DNA of 44,271 bases from DASZYF01 sp035545535 (GTDB lineage Bacteria > Actinomycetota > Actinomycetes > Mycobacteriales > CAJCIY01): positions 1 to 44,271 of the forward strand of contig DASZYF010000123.1 of the NCBI GenBank assembly GCA_035545535.1. The letters run 5' to 3'. The notes beneath the pieces were generated by a model. It did no database searches. It had not been told where the DNA came from and saw only the letters and a list, made by a program, of their open reading frames with translations. Of the stretch, positions 15,952 through 25,087 are shown one piece after another. The position numbers and the translations under genes are program-made. Each line of letters opens with the position of its first letter. The stretch's first letter is position 1.

Positions 15952-17109
15952 ATGAGCGACGTCCGCGCCGAACGATCCGGACCGACCGTCGCCCAGTTCC
16001 GCGCGGATCTCTGCGCGTGGATCGAAACGCACCTCGATGAGCTGCGCCCTCCCCCGAGCCCCGCAGGCGACGTGGTCGCCGAGCTCACGCACCAGCGGCA
16101 CGTGCAGGCGATGCTCTTCGACGCGGGCTGGATGCGGTGGGGATGGCCCCCGGACGCCGGCGGCCTGGGTGGTTCGCCGCTGCTGCGCGCCGTCCTCGGT
16201 GAGGAGCTCACCAGTCGCGCCCTGGTGCACACGACCTCGTGGTCGATGCACGAGGTGTTGGGGCCCGCGGTCCTCACCTACGGCCGGAGTGACGTGGTCA
16301 ACGCGCTCTTCCCCCGGCTCCTGCGCGGCGACGAGTTCTGGTGCCAGGGCTTCTCGGAACCCGAGGCGGGCAGTGACCTGGCCGGCCTGCGCACGACAGC
16401 GCGGCGCACCTCGTCCGGTTGGACCGTCACCGGCGAGAAGCTCTGGACCAGCTGGGGTCATCACGCGACGCGCTGCGTGGTGCTTGCGCGCACCGGTGAG
16501 GCTTCGTCGCGGGCGCGGGGCATCAGTGCGTTCCTCGTCGACATGGACACACCCGGCGTGTCAGCTCGCCCGCTGCGGACGATGGCCGAGGTCGATGAGT
16601 TCTCCGCGACATCGTTCGTCGACGTCGCGGTGCCTGCGGAGCGTCTGCTGGGCGAGGAGGGTGACGGCTGGGCGCTCGCGCAGCGCGTGCTGGCCTGCGA
16701 GCGCGGCGCGATCTTCTGGCAGCGCGGCGCGTGGCTGGCCCACCACCTGGAGGTCTTGGTGGCCCAGTCGACGGGGCGGGATGCCGCCGCGATCGGCGAG
16801 GCCTATCAGGTGCTGCACGCGTTCCGCAGCCGGTCCTGGTCGACGCAGCACACGCTCGCGCGTGATGGCGTCATCGGACCGGAGGCGTCCGTCGACAAGA
16901 TCCTCGTGGCCCAGGCGGAACAGGCCGTCTTCGACGCCGCCCGGGAGCTGCTCGACGGGGGGCTGGAGCTCGGTGACGGCGACACCGCCGACCGCTGGCG
17001 TAGGGAGTGGGCCTACTCGCGGGCCGCGACGATCTACGGCGGCACCTCGGAGATCCAGAAGGACATCGTCTCGACTCGCGTGCTCGGGCTGCCGCGCGGT
17101 GCCGCGTGA
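15952..17109 (+). CDS. Acyl-CoA dehydrogenase, large partner of a pair
   Basis: 385-residue FAD-dependent acyl-CoA dehydrogenase, introducing an alpha-beta double bond into an acyl-CoA. Family signatures: FSEPEAGSDLAGL (middle beta domain), GEKLWTSWGHHA and the C-terminal IYGGTSEIQKDI, whose Glu is in the catalytic-base position. ATG 15952 is preferred over GTG 15946; neither has a strong ribosome site. Its stop overlaps the next dehydrogenase-like gene as GTGA. The adjacent long-plus-short layout resembles actinobacterial steroid FadE pairs that assemble as alpha2-beta2 heterotetramers, an inference from layout and length. Confidence 0.9.
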   Translation: MSDVRAERSGPTVAQFRADLCAWIETHLDELRPPPSPAGDVVAELTHQRHVQAMLFDAGWMRWGWPPDAGGLGGSPLLRAVLGEELTSRALVHTTSWSMHEVLGPAVLTYGRSDVVNALFPRLLRGDEFWCQGFSEPEAGSDLAGLRTTARRTSSGWTVTGEKLWTSWGHHATRCVVLARTGEASSRARGISAFLVDMDTPGVSARPLRTMAEVDEFSATSFVDVAVPAERLLGEEGDGWALAQRVLACERGAIFWQRGAWLAHHLEVLVAQSTGRDAAAIGEAYQVLHAFRSRSWSTQHTLARDGVIGPEASVDKILVAQAEQAVFDAARELLDGGLELGDGDTADRWRREWAYSRAATIYGGTSEIQKDIVSTRVLGLPRGAA

Positions 17110-18062
17110 GCAACGCCATCGACACCGCGCTCCACGACGCCCTGTGCCGGCTCGTGGAAGTGCACGGCGGCGAGGACCTGACCGCAGCGCTCGCCGACTT
17201 CGGGTGGCCCGACGCGCTGGCCGGCGACGCACAGACCTCGACGACCGCTCTGTTCGTCGCGATGGGACGCACCGGTGCGTGGTGCTCCGCGTTGCACGAC
17301 GTCATGAGCGCACCCGAGCTCACGGGCGGGTCGGACACGATCGTCGCTCTCCCGGTGCCGAACCGTCGCGATGTCGACCACCATCGCACCGATCATCTGC
17401 ACGGCCTCGTGGTCGGCAGGGCGCTCCCGGCCGATGTGCACTTCACGATCACGAGGGCTGACGGTCCGAGCGTCGTCGTCGTCCCAGCCGACGCCCTCAC
17501 CAGCCGCCCGATCGGCGGACTCGATCAGCGACTCGAGCTTGTGCACGTCTCCGCAGCTCGATCCGCCGCCCGTCCCGTGCTCCACGGCGATGACGCGCGC
17601 GCGGCCTGGGCCGTCAGCGTCGATGCCGGTCGCCGCGCGCTCGCACACCACCTCATCGGCGCGTCGCAGCGGATGCTCACGCTCGCGATCGAGCACGCGC
17701 TCGCCCGCCAGCAGTTCGGCTCGGTGATCGGCAGCTTCCAAGCCGTGCGGCACCGCCTGGCCGATGCGCACGTCGCCGTCGAAGCCGCGTCGGCCGCCGC
17801 CGCTGCCGCGTGGGAGGCCGAAGACCCCTCCCTCGCAGCGATGCTCGCCAAGTCCCTCGCCGGCCGGGCCGCGACCATCACAGGACGCCACTGCCAGCAG
17901 GTGCTCGCCGGCATCGGGTTCACCGCCGAGCACCCGTTCCACCACTTCTTCCTCCGGTCGGTCGTGGTCGACCGGATCCTCGGCTCCGCGGCCGAGCTGC
18001 CCGAAGCCATCGGTCGTCACCTGATCCGCGGCGGCCGCGTCCCCCGGTTGGTCGAACTATGA
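17106..18062 (+). CDS. Acyl-CoA dehydrogenase-like protein, short partner
   Basis: 318-residue protein, shorter than normal acyl-CoA dehydrogenases (about 380). The C-terminal helical domain is recognisable (LARQQFGSVIGSFQAVRHRLAD and LAGIGFTAEHPFHHFF), while the N-terminal and middle domains are reduced and the YGGxSE segment with the catalytic base is absent. This fits the non-catalytic or FAD-completing subunit of heteromeric FadE enzymes. GTG 17106 overlaps the upstream stop (GTGA), so the two are translationally coupled. The next crotonase starts 15 bases after its stop. Confidence 0.85.
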   Translation: MSNAIDTALHDALCRLVEVHGGEDLTAALADFGWPDALAGDAQTSTTALFVAMGRTGAWCSALHDVMSAPELTGGSDTIVALPVPNRRDVDHHRTDHLHGLVVGRALPADVHFTITRADGPSVVVVPADALTSRPIGGLDQRLELVHVSAARSAARPVLHGDDARAAWAVSVDAGRRALAHHLIGASQRMLTLAIEHALARQQFGSVIGSFQAVRHRLADAHVAVEAASAAAAAAWEAEDPSLAAMLAKSLAGRAATITGRHCQQVLAGIGFTAEHPFHHFFLRSVVVDRILGSAAELPEAIGRHLIRGGRVPRLVEL

Positions 18063-18077
18063 CAGGAGCGGTGCCGC

Positions 18078-18857
18078 ATGACTGCTGAGCGGTGGGTCGA
18101 CATCGCCGCGAGCGGACGGGTCGCGACGGTGACGCTCGACCGTCCGAGCCGCTCCAACGCGATGGACGAGGAGATGACGGCCGCACTCGCCGATGCGCTC
18201 CACGACGTGTCGCAACGGGAACATGTGGCGGCGATCGTCCTGACCGGTGCGGGCGGTTCCTTCAGCGCCGGCGGCGACTTCGCCACGATCCGCGAGATGC
18301 AGGACGACCGCGCGCTCCGCGAGCGGATCCTCCGCGCCCACCGTGACCTGTTCTGGGCGATGCTGCACCTGCCCGTACCGATCGTTGCGGGGGTGCAGGG
18401 GCCTGCGGTCGGAGCCGGTTGCACCATCGCGCTGCTCTGCGACCTGACCGTGATGGCCAGCGACGCGTTCCTCAGCGACCCGCGCGTCGCCCTCGGCATC
18501 CTCGACGGAGCGGGCGGACTGGTCCTCTGGCCACTGCTGACGAGCCTCGCCGCCTCGCGGGAGCACCTGCTCCTCGGCGACCGCGTGCCGGCCACCGAGG
18601 CCCACCGACTTGGATTGATCAACCGGGTCGTACCGCGAGCCGACGTCGCGGCCGAGGCGCGCGGGCTGGCCGATCGTCTCGCGGCACTGCCCGCCCACTC
18701 GGCCCTCGCCGCGCGGCAGCTGCTCAACCTGCACGTGGAGCGTGCCGCCGTGATGCTCGACGCCTGCTCCGATGCCGAGCTGGCGTGCTTCGACCACCCC
18801 GAGCTCACGAACCGCCTCGACGCGCTCGAGGCGAAGATCACCAGGCCGACCGCGTGA
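18078..18857 (+). CDS. Enoyl-CoA hydratase/isomerase (crotonase) family
   Basis: 259-residue crotonase-fold protein. The CoA-binding oxyanion segments are intact: FSAGGDF and GPAVGAGCTIALLCDL. The hydratase segment normally PEVxLG reads DPRVALGILDGAGG, so the first usual catalytic Glu is replaced by Arg. It may be an isomerase, a retro-Claisen or dehalogenase-type crotonase, or a hydratase using another residue. ATG 18078 has AGGAG ten bases upstream. Its stop overlaps the following SDR as GTGA. Part of the run 14913–22059. Confidence 0.88.
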   Translation: MTAERWVDIAASGRVATVTLDRPSRSNAMDEEMTAALADALHDVSQREHVAAIVLTGAGGSFSAGGDFATIREMQDDRALRERILRAHRDLFWAMLHLPVPIVAGVQGPAVGAGCTIALLCDLTVMASDAFLSDPRVALGILDGAGGLVLWPLLTSLAASREHLLLGDRVPATEAHRLGLINRVVPRADVAAEARGLADRLAALPAHSALAARQLLNLHVERAAVMLDACSDAELACFDHPELTNRLDALEAKITRPTA

Positions 18858-19591
18858 CCGGGCGGCGCATCGCGCTGGTGACCGGTGGCACCCGGGGCAT
18901 CGGCGCCGCGATCACGGAGCGGCTCGTTGCCGACGGCGCCCACGTCATCGCGGTGTTCGCCCGCGACGGTGACACCGCCGCGGCGCTGCAGGCACGGATC
19001 GGTCGAGAGGTCACGCTCCAGCAGGCCGACGTCGCCGACCCGGCCGCCTGCACAGCCCTCGTCGAGCGCACCTTGTCCCAGCACGGACGGCTCGACTACC
19101 TCGTCAACAACGCGGGGGCGGTCACGGAGGAACGACTCGACGCCATCACCCCCGCCAGCTGGGCCGCACAGCTCGCCGTGAACCTCTCCGGACCGTTCTT
19201 CCTGTCGCAGGCGGCGATGCCGGCGATGTTGGAGCGACGCTTCGGTCGCATCGTCAACATCGGCTCGGTGTCCGCGAGCCTGGGAAGCCCCGTGCAGATC
19301 GCCTACGCGAGCGCCAAGGCCGGCCTGCTCGGCTTGACCCGATCGCTGGCGCGCGTCGGCGCGCGCAAGGGCGTCACGGTCAACTGCGTGATTCCCGGCA
19401 GCTTCGACACCGACCTGTCCGGAAGCCTCACCCTCACCAACCGCGACCTGGTCACGCCGATGATCCCGATGAACCGCTGGGGGGCGAACCTGGAGCTGGC
19501 CCAGGCCGTCGCGTTCCTCGTGCACGACGACGCCGGCTACGTCACCGGGCAGTCGTTCGCCGTCGACGGCGGCATGACGATGGGTCATTGA
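18854..19591 (+). CDS. SDR-family dehydrogenase (FabG-like)
   Basis: 245-residue classical short-chain dehydrogenase/reductase. Cofactor motif TGGTRGIG near the N-terminus, NNAG in YLVNNAGAV, catalytic Ser in NIGSVSAS, and YASAK (Tyr and Lys). The C-terminal GYVTGQSFAVDGGMTMG is the standard ending. GTG 18854 overlaps the crotonase stop (GTGA). In context it probably oxidises a 3-hydroxyacyl-CoA or a ring alcohol; coenzyme preference is not certain from sequence. The ligase gene begins one base after its stop. Confidence 0.92.
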   Translation: MTGRRIALVTGGTRGIGAAITERLVADGAHVIAVFARDGDTAAALQARIGREVTLQQADVADPAACTALVERTLSQHGRLDYLVNNAGAVTEERLDAITPASWAAQLAVNLSGPFFLSQAAMPAMLERRFGRIVNIGSVSASLGSPVQIAYASAKAGLLGLTRSLARVGARKGVTVNCVIPGSFDTDLSGSLTLTNRDLVTPMIPMNRWGANLELAQAVAFLVHDDAGYVTGQSFAVDGGMTMGH

Positions 19592-19592
19592 C

Positions 19593-21230
19593 GTGACCGC
19601 GCGGACGCTCCCTCCTGTCAACGCCCCGCCCGTGCCCGCGGCGGTGCGTCACGACTACCGCCGTCGGGGGTTCGTCACCGACCAGACGGTCACGACGCTC
19701 GCGTCCCGTGCTGCACGCCGCTGGCCTGAGCGGCCAGCGGTCATCGAGGGCGGTCGCGTCATCACGCACCGCGAGCTGCTGCGGCTCGTCGAGCAGATCG
19801 GCGGCTGGCTCAGCGCCCAGGGCGTGGGTGCCGGCCACGCCGTGTGCTGGCAGTCCCCCAACTGGTGGGAGGCGCACGTCGTCAGCCTCGCCATCTGGCA
19901 CGTAGGTGCCGTCAGCGTGCCTCTCGCACCGATCTACCGCGAGCACGAGCTCCGTCACGTCATCGCGCTCACGCAACCCGCCGCGGTCGTCACGACGCCG
20001 ACGTACCGGGGCTTCGACCACGCCGATGCGTTCGACACGATCCTGTCCGAGAGCGGGGGCGCCGAAGTCGCCCGGCTGATGCTGCGGGGCACGCGGCCGG
20101 GCTGGACGTCCTTCGCGGAGCTCGCGGCGGGTGATGCGCGCTGCACCGCCGCTCAGGTGCAGGCCGATGATCCGTGCCTGGTCCTGTTCACCTCCGGGAC
20201 CACCGCCGCCGCGAAGGGAGCCGTGCACTCGTCGACGTCTCTGCTCGCCGAGACCCGCCAGCTGGTCGACGCCTGGCGGATCGGCTGCGACGACGTCTCC
20301 TACATGCCTGCCCCCCTGCAGCACATCACCGGCCTGCTGAACGCCATCACCATCCCGGCGCTGTCCGGCGCGTGCTCCGTGCTCGCCGAGCGCTGGGCTC
20401 CGGACCGTGCGGTCATGGACATGCAGCGGCACCAGGTGACGTGGACGGCGGGTGCCACCGTGTTCCTTGAGGAGCTGTCCGCCGCGGCGGAGGCTGCCCG
20501 CACCCGCCTCGCCCTGCAGACGTTCGTGTGCGGTGGTGCGCCGGTAGCCCGTCCGGTCATGGAACGCGCCGAAGCGCAGGGGATCCCCGCGGTTCGGGTG
20601 TACGGGATGACCGAGCTGCCGACCGTGACCGTCATGGACGGCTCGGCGCCCTTCGACCTCCGGGCGGACACCGACGGCGCTCTCGCTCCGGGTGTCGAGG
20701 CGCGCATCGTGCCCGACGCGGACGACGGTCCGACGACCGAGGGTGAGATCGTCGTGCGCGGCCCCGAACGCATGCTCGGCTACCTCGTCGATGCCGAGAA
20801 CGTGGCCGCGCTGGACGCCGAAGGGTGGTTCGCGACCGGCGACCTGGGGCGGTTGGACGCCGCGGGCCACGTCACCGTCACCGGCCGCACGAAAGATGTC
20901 ATCAACCGCGGTGGCGAGAAGTTCTCCGCGCGGGAGATCGAGGACCTCCTGCTCCGCCATCCGGACGTCCGGGAAGCAGCAGTGGTGGCGGCACCCGATG
21001 AGCGGTTCGGCGAGGTGCCCGTCGCATTCGTGGTGCTGGCCGGAGGCCGCACCGGGGGTGCTCCCGCCCTGGCGCACCACCTCCAGCAGCAGGGGCTGGC
21101 GCGCCAGAAGACGCCCGTGGACTGGCACGTGCGCGGCGATCTGCCCCGCACCCCATCCGGCAAGGTCAAGAAGTTCGTGCTCGTCGATGAGATCGCTCGC
21201 CGACGCAAACAGGGAGGCAGAGATGGCTAA
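19593..21230 (+). CDS. Acyl-CoA ligase (ANL superfamily)
   Basis: 545-residue AMP-forming acyl-CoA synthetase, activating a carboxylic acid to its CoA thioester. Motifs: P-loop LFTSGTTAAAKGAVHS, adenine-site YGMTELPT, hinge GWFATGDLGRLD, then TKDVINRGGEKFSAREIE and the C-terminal Lys in RTPSGKVKKF. Length is normal. GTG 19593 starts two bases after the SDR stop, so it is in the same operon. It resembles medium-chain or aryl/cyclohexanecarboxylate-type ligases in overall pattern, but substrate is not readable here. The last eight bases overlap the next crotonase. Confidence 0.92.
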   Translation: MTARTLPPVNAPPVPAAVRHDYRRRGFVTDQTVTTLASRAARRWPERPAVIEGGRVITHRELLRLVEQIGGWLSAQGVGAGHAVCWQSPNWWEAHVVSLAIWHVGAVSVPLAPIYREHELRHVIALTQPAAVVTTPTYRGFDHADAFDTILSESGGAEVARLMLRGTRPGWTSFAELAAGDARCTAAQVQADDPCLVLFTSGTTAAAKGAVHSSTSLLAETRQLVDAWRIGCDDVSYMPAPLQHITGLLNAITIPALSGACSVLAERWAPDRAVMDMQRHQVTWTAGATVFLEELSAAAEAARTRLALQTFVCGGAPVARPVMERAEAQGIPAVRVYGMTELPTVTVMDGSAPFDLRADTDGALAPGVEARIVPDADDGPTTEGEIVVRGPERMLGYLVDAENVAALDAEGWFATGDLGRLDAAGHVTVTGRTKDVINRGGEKFSAREIEDLLLRHPDVREAAVVAAPDERFGEVPVAFVVLAGGRTGGAPALAHHLQQQGLARQKTPVDWHVRGDLPRTPSGKVKKFVLVDEIARRRKQGGRDG

Positions 21231-22059
21231 CGCATCGTTCATCCGCTACGAGGTCGAGGACGCGGTCGGCATCATCACCCTCGATCGTCCCGATGCGGCC
21301 AACGCCCAGACCCCGGGGATCCTCAAGGATCTCGACGAGGCCTGGACGCAGGCCGACCGTGATCCCGCGGCGAAGGTCATCGTGTTCGTGACCACGGGCA
21401 AGCACTTCTCGGCAGGCCACGACATGTCGGGCAAGGACCCCTCCGGCGAAGGTCGCGACCTCGGGCCGTCCCGCGCCGACGGCAAGCTCACCGCCGACAC
21501 GTACTACGACTGGGAGACGCGGGGCTACCTGCACTACGCGCGGCGCTGGCGCGACATCCCGAAGCCCACGATCGCTGCGGTGCAGGGCAAGTGCATCGCG
21601 GCCGGGCTGATGCTCTGCTGGCCGTGCGATCTCATCGTCGCGGCGGACAACGCGCTGTTCTCCGACCCGGTGGGCCTGATGGGGATCATGGGCGTCGAGT
21701 ACCACGCGCACACGTGGGAGATGGGTCCGCGGCGAGCCAAGGAGCTGCTGTTCACGGCCGGCTCGTTCACCGCTGCCCAGGCGCTGCACACCGGCATGGT
21801 GAACCACGTCGTCCCCCTCGACGAGCTCCGGACCTTCACCCTCGACCTCGCACGGCGCATCTCCACGATGGACCCGTGGGCGCTGCGGATGGCCAAGCGT
21901 GCGGTGAACCACACGATGGACACGATGGGCTTCTCGAACTCGATCGAGTCCTGCTTCGACATGCACCACCTCGGGCACACGCGGGCGCTGGCGGCAACCG
22001 GCGGGCAGACCGTCGTGATGGCCGACCTCGAACGGATGAAGGCGGCGGGCCGCTCCTGA
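21223..22059 (+). CDS. Enoyl-CoA hydratase family protein
   Basis: 278-residue crotonase-fold protein. Oxyanion segments FSAGHDM and GKCIAAGLMLCWPCDL are present. The stretch DPVGLMGIMGVEYHAHTW is typical of an actinobacterial EchA subgroup that lacks the usual PExxLG Glu and has Glu two residues after the following Gly. ATG 21223 has GGAGG five bases upstream and overlaps the ligase by eight bases. It is the last gene of the 14913–22059 run and converges on the next ligase with a two-base gap (stop at 22059, opposing stop at 22062). Confidence 0.9.
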   Translation: MANASFIRYEVEDAVGIITLDRPDAANAQTPGILKDLDEAWTQADRDPAAKVIVFVTTGKHFSAGHDMSGKDPSGEGRDLGPSRADGKLTADTYYDWETRGYLHYARRWRDIPKPTIAAVQGKCIAAGLMLCWPCDLIVAADNALFSDPVGLMGIMGVEYHAHTWEMGPRRAKELLFTAGSFTAAQALHTGMVNHVVPLDELRTFTLDLARRISTMDPWALRMAKRAVNHTMDTMGFSNSIESCFDMHHLGHTRALAATGGQTVVMADLERMKAAGRS

Positions 22060-22061
22060 CC

Positions 22062-23681
22062 CTAGGGCCGCGCGTGGTCGGCGAGGAGCACGGCGCGCAG
22101 CGCCGGCACGTCGACCTTGCCGGTCGGCAGCATGGGCACGTCGGCCACAGTCAAGAGGCGGATCACGGACGGCACCTTGAAGGACGAGAGCTGCTCACGA
22201 GTCGCCGCTTCGACCTCCTCCGGGCTCAGCACCGCTCCGTGCGCGCAGACGACGGCCGCGGCGACGACCTCACCACGCGTGGGGTGCGGCAGTCCGATGA
22301 CGTAGGAGTGCAGCACTCCGGGGAGCGCGTCGATGATCGCTTCGACCTCGGGCGGCGACACGTTGGACCCGGCGGTCTTGATGGCCGTGCCGGCCCGGCC
22401 CTCGAAGTGCAGGTGACCGGCTTCGTCGAACCAGCCGCGATCGCCGGTCGAGTACCAACCGTCGGGGGTGAAGACGTCGGCGCGCTCGCGCTTGTGGATG
22501 CGGTCCATCACGATCGCTCCGCGAACCTCGAGGATGCCGACGTCGCCGGGCGCACAGGGCTGACCCGTGCTCTCGTCCACGACGCGGTGCTCGACGCCCG
22601 GTACGGGAACGCCGTAGGAGCCGCTGCGCTCGGGTGGCAGTGGGCGGTCGGACACCTCCGGCATGGTGTGCGGACCACCGGTCTCGGTCATGCCGAGCAT
22701 GTTCGGCGTCAGCTCCGGACTGGGCGGACGCTGGTCGGGCGGCAGAGCCTCGACGAGTGTGCCGCCGCGCACCGAGGACAGGTCACGGCCGGCGAAGTCG
22801 GGGTGATCGGCGAGGGCTCGGCTGGCCTGCTGCCAGCACGACACCAACGTCACGCGCTCCCGTTCGAGCAGCTCCAGCGCGGCTCCGGGCTCGAAGAGGT
22901 TCTGCGAGACGACGGTCGCTCCCGTGGACAGGCCTTGGAGCAGGACCATCGTCAGCCCGCCGACCCAGAAGAACGGCATCGGCGAGTAGATGCGGTCGTC
23001 GGCGGTGACGCGCCTGTTCTGCGCGAGCACCCAGGCATGTCGGACGAGGCCGCCATGCGTGTGCACCACTGACTTCGGCGCCGCAGTGGTTCCGGACGTG
23101 TTGACCATCACGAGGTCGTCCGCCGCGGTGACCTCGGCCTCGGCGGCCGCGACGAGGGTGCCGCCCGCTGCGGACCCTCCACCAGGCGCCGGCCACGCCG
23201 ACGCCCAGGCCCGGCCCGACGCGGGCGTGATGTGGACGCGGCGCAGGTAGGGGACGGCCTCGAGCTCGATCGCCGATCCGCCGGCGTCGATGCCGGGCAG
23301 GCCCTGCTCGATCCGATCAGCGAGGCTGAGCGGGCCCATCGACTCGGCCATGAGGATGACGCTCACGTCGGTGTGACGGAGCAACCGCACGAGCTCGGCA
23401 CCCGGCGCGAAGGTCGACAGCGGCACGGTCAGCGCACCGATGCGGGCCGCCGCGAGCCAGGTGACGACGAAGTCCGCCCCGTTGGGGAACAACAGCCCGA
23501 CGCGGGTCCCCTTGCCGATGCCGGTCCGCAGCAGCGCCGCGGCGAGCTCGGCCGAGCGGGCGTCGGCCTCGGCGTAGCTGAGGCGCTCGGCGTCGGTCAC
23601 GACGAACGTGCGGTCGCCGTCCGGGCGCCGATCCCGGAGGAGCTCGGGGATCGTGCTCGGAGCACCGACGAGGTCGGTCAC
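22062..23681 (-). CDS. Acyl-CoA ligase (ANL superfamily), second copy
   Basis: 539-residue AMP-forming CoA ligase. P-loop VNTSGTTAAPKSVVHTHGG, adenine motif GMTETGG, hinge GWYSTGDRGWFDE, FEGRAGTAIKTAGSNVSPPEVE and the C-terminal Lys in LPTGKVDV. It is clearly a different paralogue from the plus-strand ligase that it faces tail to tail. GTG 23681 follows the P450 stop by 23 bases, so P450 and ligase look co-transcribed. A P450 then ligase order suggests terminal oxidation of a substrate or side chain to an acid and then CoA activation; this is inference. Substrate unknown. Confidence 0.92.
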   Translation of the reverse strand: MTDLVGAPSTIPELLRDRRPDGDRTFVVTDAERLSYAEADARSAELAAALLRTGIGKGTRVGLLFPNGADFVVTWLAAARIGALTVPLSTFAPGAELVRLLRHTDVSVILMAESMGPLSLADRIEQGLPGIDAGGSAIELEAVPYLRRVHITPASGRAWASAWPAPGGGSAAGGTLVAAAEAEVTAADDLVMVNTSGTTAAPKSVVHTHGGLVRHAWVLAQNRRVTADDRIYSPMPFFWVGGLTMVLLQGLSTGATVVSQNLFEPGAALELLERERVTLVSCWQQASRALADHPDFAGRDLSSVRGGTLVEALPPDQRPPSPELTPNMLGMTETGGPHTMPEVSDRPLPPERSGSYGVPVPGVEHRVVDESTGQPCAPGDVGILEVRGAIVMDRIHKRERADVFTPDGWYSTGDRGWFDEAGHLHFEGRAGTAIKTAGSNVSPPEVEAIIDALPGVLHSYVIGLPHPTRGEVVAAAVVCAHGAVLSPEEVEAATREQLSSFKVPSVIRLLTVADVPMLPTGKVDVPALRAVLLADHARP

Positions 23682-23704
23682 GCGGGCACCGGCTCGACCA
23701 CGGC

Positions 23705-24922
23705 TCAGGAGACGGAGACGGGCACGCTAGAGAAGCCCGCAACGTTGGCCATCGTCACGCGGCACAGGCCGTCACGGTCGACCACGTAGGACGGCCATCG
23801 CTGCGCGATCTGCTCGAACGCCACGCGCGCCTCGAGCCGGGCGAGCCATGCGCCGAGGCAGCTGTGGGCGCCGTAACCGAACGCGATGGTGGTGTGGCCC
23901 GGCCGGTCGATGTCGAACACGTCGGGATCCTTGTACGCGCGGGGGTCGCGGGTCGCCGCACCGGTGACGAGCAGCGTGGGGCTGCCGGCGGGGATCAGGG
24001 AACCGGCTACCTCGACGTCGCGGGTCGCGAACCGCCCCTGGTACTGCGATGGCGGGTGCAGGCGAAGCATCTCCTCGATCGCGCCCGGGATCAGGCGCGG
24101 GTCCGCGATCACGCGTCTCCATGCGTCCGGGTTGTCAGCGAAGTCGACGACGCCGTTGCCGATGAGCTTCGTCACGGTCTCGCTGCCGGCCGCCGCGAGC
24201 AACATGACGAACGCGGCGACATCCTCGTCCGTCAGCCGTTGCTCAGCACCATCGTCGCCGACCAGCGTCGCCTCGAGGAGGCGGCTCATGATGAGGCCGT
24301 CGGGAGCACGGCGCTTCACCTTCGCCTGCTCGAGCATGTAGCTGTAGAGGCTGGTCGACGCCTCGATCCCCTTGGCCGTCGCCTCCGGGCTGCCCTCGTC
24401 GCGATGGAGGAACTCGTCGGTCCACAGCCGGATCTGCTGCCGCTCCCCCTCAGGCGTCCCCAGCATCGCGCAGATGACCTCCACCGGGAACGGTGCGGCG
24501 AAGTCGGCGACGATGTCGAACGAGGACCGGCCGGCGAGCGGCGCGAGCGCGGTCGTGACGACGTCGAGCACCATCGGCTCGAGGTCGTCGATCGCCTTGC
24601 GGGTGAACACCTGCCGCACGAGCTTGCGCAGCCGCTCGTGCTCGGGCGGATCCATGATGATCAACATGTTCGTCTCGAACCGCTGGTGGAGCTGCAGCGC
24701 GTCGAGGGTGACCCCGTAGGAGCTGCTGAAAGTCTCCCAGTCTCGATGCGCGGCAACGACGTCGTCGTAGCGGGAGATCGCGTAGAAGCCCCAACGCTCG
24801 CTGTAGTACACCGGCGACTCGTCGCGCATCCACCGGTAGGTCTCGTAAGGGTCGTCGAAGAACTCGCCCGAGAGCGGGTCGAACTCCGGCGCGCTCGTCC
24901 CCACGGCCCCGTCCGCACCCAC
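23705..24922 (-). CDS. Cytochrome P450
   Basis: 405-residue soluble bacterial cytochrome P450 (haem monooxygenase). I-helix AAAGSETVTK with the acid-alcohol pair, K-helix ExxR in IEEMLRLHP, and the haem loop FGYGAHSCLGAWLARLE with the Cys ligand. GTG 24922 is the only reasonable start; upstream the frame closes. No ferredoxin or ferredoxin reductase gene is visible anywhere in the window, so electrons must come from elsewhere. It is followed on the same strand by a CoA ligase. The 165-base gap to the divergent dehydrogenase pair contains the shared element and a possible 35-codon leader ORF. CYP family number is not assignable by eye. Confidence 0.95.
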   Translation of the reverse strand: MGADGAVGTSAPEFDPLSGEFFDDPYETYRWMRDESPVYYSERWGFYAISRYDDVVAAHRDWETFSSSYGVTLDALQLHQRFETNMLIIMDPPEHERLRKLVRQVFTRKAIDDLEPMVLDVVTTALAPLAGRSSFDIVADFAAPFPVEVICAMLGTPEGERQQIRLWTDEFLHRDEGSPEATAKGIEASTSLYSYMLEQAKVKRRAPDGLIMSRLLEATLVGDDGAEQRLTDEDVAAFVMLLAAAGSETVTKLIGNGVVDFADNPDAWRRVIADPRLIPGAIEEMLRLHPPSQYQGRFATRDVEVAGSLIPAGSPTLLVTGAATRDPRAYKDPDVFDIDRPGHTTIAFGYGAHSCLGAWLARLEARVAFEQIAQRWPSYVVDRDGLCRVTMANVAGFSSVPVSVS

Positions 24923-24926
24923 CGCG

Positions 24927-25034
24927 TCAGCCCGCCCGTCCCAGGGCGCAGCGCAGATCGCTGCCCTTCAACGCGTCGCGGGTCCCGTACCGGTGGTCAT
25001 CACCGTCGAGGGCGCGGAAGCCGAGAGAGGCCAT
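24927..25034 (-). CDS. Possible 35-residue leader ORF upstream of P450
   Basis: An ATG at 25034 opens a 35-codon frame (MASLGFRALDGDDHRYGTRD...) that stops at 24927–24929, four bases before the P450 GTG. TACTCT (25048 to 25043) lies eight bases before the ATG, the spacing seen for leaderless genes here. It could be a true leader peptide or upstream ORF, or simply untranslated leader. I see no attenuator or regulatory amino-acid run in it. No family recognised. Confidence 0.3.
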   Translation of the reverse strand: MASLGFRALDGDDHRYGTRDALKGSDLRCALGRAG

Positions 25035-25041
25035 GACGGAG

Positions 25042-25058
25042 AAGAGTAGCATGAATAG
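25042..25058 (-). promoter_or_regulatory. Shared catabolic element, P450 / dehydrogenase divergent region
   Basis: Minus strand CTATTCATGCTACTCTT. The first six bases and TACTCTT equal those of the 14057 site. TACTCT points toward the P450 gene. The plus strand here also offers TAGCAT as a -10 for the dehydrogenase at 25088. Confidence 0.5.
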
Positions 25059-25087
25059 CGATAGGCCTCGGCTCACGAGAGGACGGC

